From the NCBI GenBank assembly GCA_009838465.1, contig VXRN01000017.1, positions 43,033 through 107,032 on the forward strand: a stretch of DNA of 64,000 bases. The letters are read 5' to 3'. Position 1 is the stretch's first letter; every line of letters starts with the position of its first letter. Both the position numbers and the translations under genes were made by a program. Under the pieces are notes generated by a model. The model saw nothing but the letters and a program-made list of their open reading frames with translations. It searched no databases and had not been told where the DNA came from. Origin of the DNA: Dehalococcoidia bacterium (GTDB taxonomy: Bacteria > Chloroflexota > Dehalococcoidia > Lucifugimonadales > UBA1123). Below, in pieces: positions 7,297 through 14,956 of the stretch.

Positions 7297-8715
7297 ATGA
7301 CCAGTCCCGTAACTCTTTTTCATTGTACGTCGCCTTGTTGTTTGGGGCAAGTGCCGGTCGCCGCGCCGACCGTAAGATCCCTGGACCCTGAGCCGATAAC
7401 GCGATATGACAGCATAGCGATGATATTGGACTCGATTTGTATGTTGCCGTCCGTCAAGGACTTGCTTTCGGAAATTGAAGCTCCCCGCCGCCGTACAGGT
7501 CGCAAGGGCTACTCGCCGGTGTCCATGCTCCGCGCCTTTCTAAGCCGGTTCTTGACTGGAAGCAAGAATACTCAGGCGTTCATACGGGAGTTGAAGCGGT
7601 CGGAGGGTCTGCGTATCGCGTGTGGGCTGGTGAACGGCGTACCGCATAAGTCCACATTCAGCAGATTCTTCGCAAAGCTGGCCGAGAATACGGACGCGCT
7701 TGAAATCGCTCAGGTCGAATTGGTCAACGCAATGAGGAAGTACCTGCCAGACCTGGGGCTGAACCTTGCGATAGATGCGACAGATATTCCAGCGTATGCA
7801 AACCTGAGAAGACAGAAGGAAAGCATTCCCAGAGAACAGCGTACAGACGTTGATGCCGATTGGGGATACCGAACGCCGAAATCGAAGTACGGCGGCGGCA
7901 CGGGGAAGCGCGGCGGCGGTGCGAAGATGCGCGACAAGAACGGCGACGGCCACTTCGACCTGTTTTGCGGCTTCAAAGTTCACACGGTATGTGACACCAA
8001 GACGGGCCTGCCGCTGGGGTACATCGTTCTCGATGCCCGTCAGAGTGAATCAACCGAACTGCCCAACGTACTCGACAAGATACTCGGTATGCACTCCGAC
8101 TGGCTAAAGCCGCACTATCTGATGGGCGACAAAATCTTCGACGGTGAGCCGAGCCACGACGCGGTTATGAAGCGCGGGATAGTCCCGATTTTCGACATCA
8201 AAAAGCCCGCGTCCAAAGGCCCGACTAAACACCCCAACCGGCACAAGGGCGGGCTGTACGGCCCCGATGGTTCTCCCACCTGCCCGGACTCCGAACACAC
8301 GGTTATGGAGTATATACGAACCGTTCGGGAGTCTGACGGCGCGATTTACCACGAATACCGATGCAACCCAAATGGCTGTCCCCTGAAAAGCCGGTCGTCG
8401 GGCGCGATGTTGTATTGCAACCGCCGCGAGATTCACCGTGAAAAGGTGGAGGAAGGCAACTACTGGATGCAGGGTCCGGTGGCGCGGGCGAATCCATTTT
8501 GGAAGGAACTGCATGACGAGCGGCCAGAGGTTGAGAGGCTGTTCAGTCGGCTAAAGGATAGTCGCAGTCTGGAAGCACTGACCTATCGCGGTCTGCCCAA
8601 GGTTCGGGTACACGTCGGGCTGTCGGTACTGGGCTATCTCGGTACAGCCCTGGGGCGCGTGAGAGAGGGCAGGATAGACCTAATCAGGACAATGACGCTG
8701 GAAGATGAATTCTAA
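7297..8715 (+). CDS. IS1182/IS5-group DDE transposase
   Basis: 472 aa, full length. An N-terminal InsH/DUF772-type region (about residues 45-135, GRKGYSPVSMLRAFLSRFLTGSKN...RSEGLRIACG) is followed by the DDE core: D in LAIDATDIP (about 163), D in LMGDKIFDG (about 273) and E in EVERLFSRLKD (about 416). An inserted Cys-containing part (CNPNGCPLKS...MLYCNRREI) before the last motif is typical of this IS group. AGGAGG sits eight bases upstream of the ATG. It is the only transposase in the segment and appears intact. Confidence 0.9.
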   Translation: MTSPVTLFHCTSPCCLGQVPVAAPTVRSLDPEPITRYDSIAMILDSICMLPSVKDLLSEIEAPRRRTGRKGYSPVSMLRAFLSRFLTGSKNTQAFIRELKRSEGLRIACGLVNGVPHKSTFSRFFAKLAENTDALEIAQVELVNAMRKYLPDLGLNLAIDATDIPAYANLRRQKESIPREQRTDVDADWGYRTPKSKYGGGTGKRGGGAKMRDKNGDGHFDLFCGFKVHTVCDTKTGLPLGYIVLDARQSESTELPNVLDKILGMHSDWLKPHYLMGDKIFDGEPSHDAVMKRGIVPIFDIKKPASKGPTKHPNRHKGGLYGPDGSPTCPDSEHTVMEYIRTVRESDGAIYHEYRCNPNGCPLKSRSSGAMLYCNRREIHREKVEEGNYWMQGPVARANPFWKELHDERPEVERLFSRLKDSRSLEALTYRGLPKVRVHVGLSVLGYLGTALGRVREGRIDLIRTMTLEDEF

Positions 8716-8734
8716 GCGAGAAAGGACGGAGAAC

Positions 8735-9070
8735 GTGAACGATTTCGAGGTACTGAGTCGGCTGGTGGAAGCGTTCGGAGACCGCTTTCGGACAACACGC
8801 CGATACTACCAGTTCCACTTGCGTGTCGGAGGGACTATCTACATCAGACGGCGGTTTCCGGCGGGGTTCGAGAACCTAGCCCGAATCCGTGATACGGCCA
8901 TAGAGAACTTCCCGAACAGTCAGGAATTGGGCTGGTATCTGGAGGGAGAGGATGTGCCATGCGAGCCGAACGGTCGTTGGGATGAGTATATGGTCGGCCC
9001 TGAGCATATCGAGGATGTAATCGGCATCATGCTTGCAGGTCTTGACTTGACTCAAGACTGGGCCGCGTAG
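8735..9070 (+). CDS. Hypothetical protein after the transposase
   Basis: 111 aa if it begins at GTG 8735, which has AAAGGACGGA a few bases upstream; an ATG at 8705 inside the transposase end would give 121 aa. No family recognised. It is rich in aromatic residues and arginine in the first half (FRTTRRYYQFHLRVGGTIYIRRRF), and acidic at the C-terminus. Its closeness to the transposase stop suggests co-transcription, as an accessory or passenger gene. Confidence 0.45.
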   Translation: MNDFEVLSRLVEAFGDRFRTTRRYYQFHLRVGGTIYIRRRFPAGFENLARIRDTAIENFPNSQELGWYLEGEDVPCEPNGRWDEYMVGPEHIEDVIGIMLAGLDLTQDWAA

Positions 9071-9211
9071 CCGCGAGAGTCCTGTCAGAACGGATCCTGG
9101 ACTCTCCGGCGGCACCACCCTAAAGTGGGTGGAGAAATAAAAGCGACCGCCGGGCGGTCAGACTGCCCAGCGACCAGTTCTCTTTGATGCTCACATGGAG
9201 AATTCCGCGCT

Positions 9212-9565
9212 TCAATCCGTCTCCCTGCCGTCGCCGTCGACGACCTCCCCGATCCAAGGCATGAACAACTCCATCGGGTTTATCGTAGGGCTGTCCTGTC
9301 CACTCTCTTTCGCTTTACCGTAGCCGCTGAGCATTGTGTCCATAGTATTACAGGACTCACCCATCATAGCGATGATGAAGTCCAGATCATCAGACTCGAA
9401 CTTGCCGGTTCTTTCTAGCGACCCACGCACGGCATCTATCGCGCCACCGTCGCTGAAAACGTCCGACTCAATTAGCCCTTTGTCGTACAGTGCGGCGGCA
9501 AGTTTGAAGAGACTTACGTGCATCGCCAATGACGACGCCAGAAAAAGCCGAAATTCATTTCCCAT
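9212..9565 (-). CDS. Hypothetical protein, last gene of protease operon
   Basis: 117 aa, mostly helical, with no family recognised. The hydrophobic start FRLFLASSLAMHVSLFKLAAALYDKG is amphipathic rather than a clear membrane span. It begins 10 bp after the stop of the preceding small gene, in the same direction as the trypsin-like gene, so it belongs to that operon. Confidence 0.55.
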   Translation of the reverse strand: MGNEFRLFLASSLAMHVSLFKLAAALYDKGLIESDVFSDGGAIDAVRGSLERTGKFESDDLDFIIAMMGESCNTMDTMLSGYGKAKESGQDSPTINPMELFMPWIGEVVDGDGRETD

Positions 9566-9575
9566 ATCGTTCCCC

Positions 9576-9815
9576 CTAGGCGTTCTCTTGCTGGTCTGCC
9601 TCTACTACACTAGCGGAAGACACAGCTTGCTCGAATTGCTCTCGAATCTCACTCCAACTACTCCCAAATGGCGCGACTTGAACCGACACGTTGGCTGCCA
9701 CGCCGTCATCGGACGGAATACTCTCAATCACATAGATGAGCAGGTATTCGTTCCCGTCGACACCTGTGATTCGCTCTGTTTTCAGTGGTATGGGTGCCAT
9801 CGCTGGTCTCCTCAT
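9576..9815 (-). CDS. Small protein, possible trypsin-co-occurring domain
   Basis: 79 aa. Its ATG overlaps the stop of the previous gene (ATGA), which fixes the start. The beta-rich layout IPLKTERITGVDGNEYLLIYVIE... followed by a helix (WSEIREQFEQAVSS) loosely recalls the small trypsin-co-occurring (Trypco/CU044_2847) proteins that sit beside trypsin-like proteases in conflict systems. The match is weak and by eye only. Coupling to the protease gene is clear. Confidence 0.5.
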   Translation of the reverse strand: MRRPAMAPIPLKTERITGVDGNEYLLIYVIESIPSDDGVAANVSVQVAPFGSSWSEIREQFEQAVSSASVVEADQQENA

Positions 9816-10057
9816 TCGGTTACATCTGGTGGAAAGGCTAGTTGGGCCAGTGATCGGGCAGTTGACGCGGCAGACGCCAGCCGCGCTATTTCGGCCAACT
9901 CTGAACGCGGCAGAGACCCCATTTCTTTGCCTTCATCCTCAGTCTTAACTAGATACGCTCGCAGGGCATCCTCCGCCAACATAGCGGCGGTCTCCGCCCG
10001 CATTTTGCCATCGTCTGAGAGTAGCCTAAAAACGTAAACGTTGAGTCTGGTGGACAT
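9812..10057 (-). CDS. Small helical protein coupled to protease
   Basis: 81 aa. The start codon shares one base with the stop of the protease gene (TAATG), and its own stop overlaps the next start by four bases. The sequence is charged then alanine-rich and helical (ELAEIARLASAASTARSLAQLAF). No family recognised. The overlaps on both sides imply strict co-translation, so it may be a partner or substrate of the protease. Confidence 0.6.
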   Translation of the reverse strand: MSTRLNVYVFRLLSDDGKMRAETAAMLAEDALRAYLVKTEDEGKEMGSLPRSELAEIARLASAASTARSLAQLAFPPDVTE

Positions 10058-10767
10058 TATCGCGCTCCTTCGATGATGTCAGTTACGACGCCAATGTCGG
10101 CAAACCTTATAAGGCCCGATGGCTCTGAATAAGCAAATTCGCTGTCTTCCTCAAGTTCGCCCGTTGTTGTGTTCTTTCGCAAGAGGTTCCTTATCACTCC
10201 CTCCCGATGTGTGATGATTCCGGCGATTGTCCATCCTGTGGAGGTGGGGAGTAGCATCGCTCCACCAGAGAATCCGGCGTTCACGTAGCCCCCGGTGTAG
10301 TGGATTCTTGCGGCGGCATTGGTCTCAGGCCGGACATATGCGGAAACCAGTGTCGTTAGCGGCACAGGAAGCCCGTCGATTTCCGCAACGTGTGAAATCT
10401 CCCGCAGGTCGGTAATGGCTGGGAACCCCATCGCTCGCCCCACTCCTCCTAAAATGACGTGTCCCAGACCATATCGGGGGGTTAGCGGCGATAGATTGGC
10501 TGTCGACGTTTTCAGGACGGCGACATCGGCCTCTCTATCTGTACCTACGGTCTCCCATTGGCAGGATGCCCACTCGCTGTATCGTCTAACCAAGGGCTGA
10601 AATCCACACGGCTCCGCTACGTGTAAGGCGGTAGCCAGATACTCTTGGTCTTGGTGGCGAATCGCCACTCCACTGCCCACGGGAACGGCGACCCCGGCAC
10701 TTACGGCGTGTCCCAACCATAGGACTGATAGCAAGAACTCCGAGGTGGGTACAGTGTTTTCTGTCAT
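10057..10767 (-). CDS. Trypsin-like serine protease, cytoplasmic
   Basis: 236 aa from ATG 10767; a longer frame to 10842 overlaps the upstream gene. The chymotrypsin-fold triad is visible in order: His49 in ATALHVAEP, Asp81 in READVAVL and Ser167 in NAGFSGGAML. GSGVAI (31-36) is the usual first strand. No signal peptide is seen, so it probably acts in the cytoplasm. It heads a run of three coupled small genes and follows a 64-residue membrane protein gene 23 bp upstream. Proteases in such islands are often activated during conflict with phage; that is inference. Confidence 0.8.
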   Translation of the reverse strand: MTENTVPTSEFLLSVLWLGHAVSAGVAVPVGSGVAIRHQDQEYLATALHVAEPCGFQPLVRRYSEWASCQWETVGTDREADVAVLKTSTANLSPLTPRYGLGHVILGGVGRAMGFPAITDLREISHVAEIDGLPVPLTTLVSAYVRPETNAAARIHYTGGYVNAGFSGGAMLLPTSTGWTIAGIITHREGVIRNLLRKNTTTGELEEDSEFAYSEPSGLIRFADIGVVTDIIEGAR

Positions 10768-10790
10768 ACTCTCCTCTATCCTAATTCCAC

Positions 10791-10985
10791 TTACAGAAAT
10801 ATCGGCGTATGTCTCAGAATCACAATCACACTGACGCCCCATATAGCGTAAACTGCCAAGACACTCGGAACCGACGGATGGGCGCGTGGACGAAACTCAG
10901 AAGCATAGAAGCCGAAAAGTAATGCAAGAAGAATCCCAAGTCCTGCTATAATTATCTCGACTAGTCCGGAATCAAAGGACATCAT
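10791..10985 (-). CDS. Small two-span membrane protein
   Basis: 64 aa with two hydrophobic segments (residues about 8-26, IIIAGLGILLALLFGF, and 42-60, VLAVYAIWGVSVIVIL) joined by a basic loop. No family recognised. It is the first gene of the leftward protease operon and might anchor the system at the membrane. Confidence 0.55.
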   Translation of the reverse strand: MMSFDSGLVEIIIAGLGILLALLFGFYASEFRPRAHPSVPSVLAVYAIWGVSVIVILRHTPIFL

Positions 10986-11030
10986 TGTGAACTCCCTTCA
11001 CGTCCTGAAAGTCTTGTCGGGTTGGTCGCT

Positions 11031-11068
11031 GACCGTTGGATGTTTGCGTCATCCAACGGTCTTTTTAT
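11031..11068 (+). terminator. Rho-independent terminator on the plus strand
   Basis: GACCGTTGGATG pairs perfectly over 12 bp with CATCCAACGGTC around TTTGCGT and is followed by TTTTTATT. This is the clearest terminator in the island, yet no plus-strand gene lies upstream; the nearest genes there run leftward. It could end a short unannotated RNA from about 10990, or act as a leader attenuator for the gene at 11171. Confidence 0.75.
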
Positions 11069-11170
11069 TGTACTGGATTTTCCCGTTTGGCACCAGAAAC
11101 ACGGCCCATAAGACTGTCCGGTTCGTGTATATTCTAGTAGTGAAAACTGGTCAATTCGGAGTCTGACGCG

Positions 11171-12049
11171 GTGTACCCTGACGATGTGAAAATGCTGAGG
11201 TTGGAGCAGTCCGAGTACCTGATTCCCACTGCGGACGCCCCAATCCTTGAAAGCCTTTTGCGTGGACGCAGACCGCCCGTCGATTACAGCGTCAAGCCGC
11301 TCCCGCCACCGCAAGACCCGCTGGCCGCCGAGCGCACGGCTGAGATTGAGGACGCGGTATCTCAGATGCCCTACGACGACGGCGACACATTGCCGGAAGG
11401 CAGTTACGCCTTTGACAAGGGCGCGTTGCGCCGAACCGGACCCGCCCAAGCGAAAATTGTCTGGCACGGAACAGCCGCCCCGACAGACACAGCCATTGAC
11501 CTAGAACCACGCGCTCCGATGGTGGACGGTCGGGAGCATCTTCGGGGAGTCGCCGCTATCTACACCACCAGCGAACCGCTAATCGCACAGGATGTAGCCT
11601 TTGACCGATGGCGCAGGGAGCGCGACCGCGGCAGGGGGAATGAACAAAGTTCCCAACTCTACCAAGCGGTGGTCACGCCCAGCGAGACGGCTGAGTTGGG
11701 CGATTGTACGGACGCCGACGCCGTGGAGACTGCAATCGAGTCGGGGGCGGATACAGTCGAATGTCCGGATTGGATAACGCCGGGCGGAAAGGCCGTGCCG
11801 GAGACCATCGTGCTGAATGAGGACGCCCTTCATGTCGCCCGCGCCTACCAAATCGACCAGATCCCCGGTAAGGACGTATCGGAAGCGGTGGAAGAGACGG
11901 AACAGGCGTTACGCTCAGACAAGAGGATTGGGCCGTCAGTAAGGCGTCCCAGAGGAATGCCGCGATTCACGCGGTTCAAAGACCTGCCAGCGAATCCACG
12001 GAAGCGAAAGGGGAACAAGGGGCATCCGTTTCTACGGAATGGAAGATGA
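11171..12049 (+). CDS. ADP-ribosyltransferase-like (polyvalent ART type) protein
   Basis: 292 aa from GTG 11171, with GGAG upstream. The central part KIVWHGTAAP (about 95-104), AAIYTTSEPLIAQDVAFDRW (128-147) and VPETIVLNEDALHVARAYQID (210-230) resembles the HG, Y/T and closing strands of ART-fold domains found in phage polyvalent proteins. The N-terminal region MYPDDVKMLRLEQSEYLIP and the basic C-terminus (RKRKGNKGHPFLRNGR) do not match known domains. The catalytic glutamate is not certain. It may modify a host or phage target; confidence rests on layout only. Confidence 0.5.
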   Translation: MYPDDVKMLRLEQSEYLIPTADAPILESLLRGRRPPVDYSVKPLPPPQDPLAAERTAEIEDAVSQMPYDDGDTLPEGSYAFDKGALRRTGPAQAKIVWHGTAAPTDTAIDLEPRAPMVDGREHLRGVAAIYTTSEPLIAQDVAFDRWRRERDRGRGNEQSSQLYQAVVTPSETAELGDCTDADAVETAIESGADTVECPDWITPGGKAVPETIVLNEDALHVARAYQIDQIPGKDVSEAVEETEQALRSDKRIGPSVRRPRGMPRFTRFKDLPANPRKRKGNKGHPFLRNGR

Positions 12050-12199
12050 TGTGCGCCCCCGTGCTATATCCCACACGACTCCCCGTTGACTTATTCCACT
12101 CATCCGTCCCGGGAGACGGATTTCAGTCTATCGCTTGGTTGCTGGCCGCGGACTGGATACCGCGGGCGGCAGGGCACATCTGAATTGTAGCATACCCGC

Positions 12200-12364
12200 T
12201 TACTGAGACTGCCCCGATTCGTCATCCTCAGCAGCCCCCCGCCGAAATTGGCGCAAAGTTCTGCCCAGGGCGTTAGCGATAACCGGCAACTTAGCGAGTC
12301 CGAACAGTAACACCAGCACGACCACGATGATGACAAGTTCCACAGGCCCTAATCCAAGAAACAT
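12200..12364 (-). CDS. tatA: TatA/TatE-like translocase subunit
   Basis: 54 aa, short but very characteristic. GPVELVIIVVVLVLLFGLAKLP is the TatA transmembrane helix with the conserved E9 and the FG hinge, followed by the amphipathic helix NALGRTLRQFRRG and an acidic tail. It should assemble in the inner membrane as the pore-forming part of twin-arginine transport. No tatC is near. It begins five bases after the stop of a two-span membrane protein gene, so it is co-expressed with it. A tatA inside a mobile segment is unusual. Confidence 0.85.
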   Translation of the reverse strand: MFLGLGPVELVIIVVVLVLLFGLAKLPVIANALGRTLRQFRRGAAEDDESGQSQ

Positions 12365-12369
12365 GAAAC

Positions 12370-13086
12370 CTACTCCTGTCGCTCAAGAACTGACGACGTG
12401 TTATAGCGAGCCTCTCGTACCCCCGCGAGTCCGGCGACCAACTGACGATACCCCGATATATCGAACACAGCGCGGGCCGGTTCGGAACCTCCGACCCGAA
12501 TCTCAAGTAGGTCGCTGTCGTTCATACTCTCGGACAATCTAAGGCTTGCCCCGACAGTAGGCGGCGCAACCCATGTATCTCCGCTTCCGTGCCACCTGAC
12601 CGCCATCCATTGCTCCGTCTGTTCGACTGGCATTTGGCCGTCCAGTCCGATGCAAACGGTGACCGTCGTCTCGCCCGACTCATCATCCACAGGAACGATG
12701 CCGGACGCCCAAGTGAACGTACACGACACATAAACGAGATAGTCCACGTCGTCCTCGTACTGTGCGAGTAACGTGGCCCCCTGCCCCGATGCTACGGTCG
12801 GTTCATGCGAATCGAGTCCGAGAACGGGTTTATCTTCAACATAGAATCGGTAATGCCAACCCGGGGGAACCGGCATGAACCACGTTGGAATACGTGCGCC
12901 CGTGCGTCTGCGGGTCATCGCCACGACCCACAGAATCAGTGTCAGGGAGACCATTCCACACGCCGCCCACAACATCCATTCGACGTTACCGACTATCCCG
13001 ACCAGAACGCAGAACAGTATCAGCACAGACAGCGCGAATTGCAGAGTGCGGTGTATATCCTCTGCGGAGTCGCTTTCGTCACGCAT
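12370..13086 (-). CDS. Two-span membrane protein with extracytoplasmic-type domain
   Basis: 238 aa. Two hydrophobic segments (about residues 16-34 and 38-57) form a hairpin at the N-terminus, followed by MTRRRTGAR and a 180-residue soluble domain rich in beta strands (DYLVYVSCTFTWASGIVP...TTVTVCIGLDGQMP). The positive-inside rule would put the soluble part in the cytoplasm. No family recognised. It is coupled to the tatA-like gene five bases downstream. Confidence 0.55.
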   Translation of the reverse strand: MRDESDSAEDIHRTLQFALSVLILFCVLVGIVGNVEWMLWAACGMVSLTLILWVVAMTRRRTGARIPTWFMPVPPGWHYRFYVEDKPVLGLDSHEPTVASGQGATLLAQYEDDVDYLVYVSCTFTWASGIVPVDDESGETTVTVCIGLDGQMPVEQTEQWMAVRWHGSGDTWVAPPTVGASLRLSESMNDSDLLEIRVGGSEPARAVFDISGYRQLVAGLAGVREARYNTSSVLERQE

Positions 13087-13113
13087 GGCAAAACCCCCTT
13101 GAATACTTTGAAC

Positions 13114-13764
13114 TCACTGACTTACGGGAAACCGCTGTGACCGGACTATCCACGCGGGTTCGTAGTCTCCGGCCAGCACAGACGAGTAAGAGACAGTCGC
13201 GCCCAGCGCGGGGAGGACTTCACTGCTCAATGTCCAAAGTGAAAAGTCGAGAAGATAACATCGCTCGCTGTACGACTCCCGACAACCGCTTGCCGCATAC
13301 GCTTCGCGTACAGCCGACGAGTGAATTTCAAGGTCTGTGGGAGCTGGGCCGAGCGACGCCGTTATGCGGTTCATGGCGGCGTCCGGAGTCTCACCCGTGT
13401 TCGGAGTGATGTATCTGGTGACGTAGGCGTTCGTGCGCTCATACAGCACGGCGAGAACGGGGTTGTCGGGTGTCCGGCTGTCGGTGTCCCATAAGGATGC
13501 CAGATACCATGTGAGGTATCGTTCTGAGCGATGCGGCGGTTCGGTCTGGCGGATATTATCGGCTTCGGCTTTTGGGTGAGTCGCGTCGTGGAGGTATCCG
13601 AGGTACAAGATTCCGACGACCAACCCGAACTCTAGGCAGACACATAGCAGCACAAAGGCTAGAAACTTACGCACGAAAGCGTCCCCCGTATCGGTTCGTG
13701 ACTCAGACCGCGAGTATTGACTGACTACCGAGAGTCCAGTCCATGCCGAGAACGTCCAAGGCAT
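13114..13764 (-). CDS. Single-span membrane-anchored protein
   Basis: 216 aa from ATG 13764, or 186 aa from GTG 13674, which has GGGGGA upstream and begins right at the signal anchor (RKFLAFVLLCVCLEFGLVVGILYLGYL). The short form looks better. The rest is soluble and probably exported, with no family recognised; two cysteines (GCRESYSERC) could form a disulfide. It precedes the membrane protein and tatA-like genes by 27 bp, giving a three-gene membrane cluster. Confidence 0.5.
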   Translation of the reverse strand: MPWTFSAWTGLSVVSQYSRSESRTDTGDAFVRKFLAFVLLCVCLEFGLVVGILYLGYLHDATHPKAEADNIRQTEPPHRSERYLTWYLASLWDTDSRTPDNPVLAVLYERTNAYVTRYITPNTGETPDAAMNRITASLGPAPTDLEIHSSAVREAYAASGCRESYSERCYLLDFSLWTLSSEVLPALGATVSYSSVLAGDYEPAWIVRSQRFPVSQ

Positions 13765-13802
13765 GACTCCGCCACTAGGGGCAGGGGATGATGAAATTGT
13801 GA

Positions 13803-14085
13803 ACCGAACATTGGTAGCGCAGATAAGCTACCACAGACCTGCACCTGACACAATAATGTTGCCAGTCGAAATTCGGGAAAGATACGAACGGAATTTAGAT
13901 TCATCCGTTGTCGAGGAAGGAATTTTGTGCTAGTTTTGTTTCATGCTACCAATGTTCGGTCAAGATTCGGCTATTTGCACAGAGAGTCAAGGACGCTGGG
14001 CGCACTTCGCGCCCCCGCGTGGTCTCTGTGTGAACGAGCGTTGGTAGCACTGCGCCCATGTCCCCTATTCCACAAGGGGGCTTTT
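13803..14085 (+). ncRNA. Candidate structured RNA region
   Basis: A 16-bp perfect inverted repeat (ACCGAACATTGGTAGC at 13803-13818, its complement at 13945-13960) encloses 126 bases. It is followed by a long imperfect hairpin, CACAGAGA (13978) with TCTCTGTG (14023), inside which GGGCGC and GCGCCC (13998-14014) close an ACTTC loop. CCCCT/AGGGG at 14062-14079 followed by CTTTT looks like a terminator. No gene is seen between 13765 and 14159. Small RNA or an element end are both possible. Confidence 0.45.
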
Positions 14086-14159
14086 CGCGCTCGTCGGTAC
14101 AACCCAATGAGAAATCCTGCCGAGTAGCGGGGTTGTGTTCACAAGTAAAAGAGGTGAAG

Positions 14160-14420
14160 ATGATGAATGATGATTATGTCGCACAGTCTGTTGTAGCACT
14201 CCGAGACTTGGCTATTGGCAGAGCAGTTCTAGCCCTAGACGAGTCCCGCGGAGATAGGCTTCCAATCGGCCCTGACGTTCAGAGCCGTAAGTTCGTTGAA
14301 GTCTTGTACGCAGAGATTGAACAAATTGCTCAATCTCGTCGTCTGTCATCTTCCGATTACGCAGAGCTTCGGGAGTTGACGGATGGACTAGCGAACACTG
14401 TTGAGAATCTTCGGATATAG
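14160..14420 (+). CDS. Hypothetical protein, 86 aa
   Basis: Starts at ATG 14160 with GAGGTGAAG directly upstream, so translation is likely. All-helical in appearance (VAQSVVALRDLAIGRAVLALDESRG...), no family recognised. It follows the candidate RNA region and precedes the two Nudix genes by 134 bp. Confidence 0.5.
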   Translation: MMNDDYVAQSVVALRDLAIGRAVLALDESRGDRLPIGPDVQSRKFVEVLYAEIEQIAQSRRLSSSDYAELRELTDGLANTVENLRI

Positions 14421-14554
14421 CAACACTCGAAGTTGTCATAGGAAATCCTCCTATCTCGACCTTAGCGGTTCCCGGCGCGAATTCCAAGGCCCGGTGCGAA
14501 CGCGAACGGGAATCAACACGCTGAGATTGCATCACAACGCATTGATAGGTACGA

Positions 14555-14938
14555 ATGGCTGGTAAGTCTAAGCGACCCAGGGCGTCCGCGCTGGTGGTCA
14601 GCAGGGGCAAGGTACTGCTCGTTAGGCATCGGCGCGAGAAGAACTTCTCGCTACCCGGCGGCGGCATAGAACGGGGTGAGACTGCACTAGAGGCCGCAGT
14701 CCGCGAAGTCAGGGAAGAAACCCGACTCCGAGCGTACTTCGCCAAGCGTCTGTTCGACTCCGACGTCGACGGCCAAATGGCCCGGCATCGGGTCACGTTA
14801 ATCAAGGCGAACGGCAGAGTACGGTTGCAACACCGGGAAATCGCGGAATATCTGTGGTGGGATGGCCGGTCGAAGATTCAGGCGAACGGCCATATCCGCA
14901 GTATCGTCAAGTCCTCTGGGGTCTTTAAGCATGACTGA
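14555..14938 (+). CDS. Nudix hydrolase
   Basis: 127 aa. The Nudix box is intact: GGIERGETALEAAVREVREETRL (residues about 37-59) carries G, E, RE, EE in register for Mg-dependent hydrolysis of a nucleoside diphosphate derivative. The protein otherwise is a minimal Nudix fold. Substrate cannot be told. It is followed after 18 bp by a second, diverged Nudix gene. Nudix enzymes on islands can clear nucleotide signals, which would suit the TIR and ART-like genes nearby, but that is inference. Confidence 0.8.
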   Translation: MAGKSKRPRASALVVSRGKVLLVRHRREKNFSLPGGGIERGETALEAAVREVREETRLRAYFAKRLFDSDVDGQMARHRVTLIKANGRVRLQHREIAEYLWWDGRSKIQANGHIRSIVKSSGVFKHD

Positions 14939-14956
14939 CGCGGACCCGGGGTCGGA

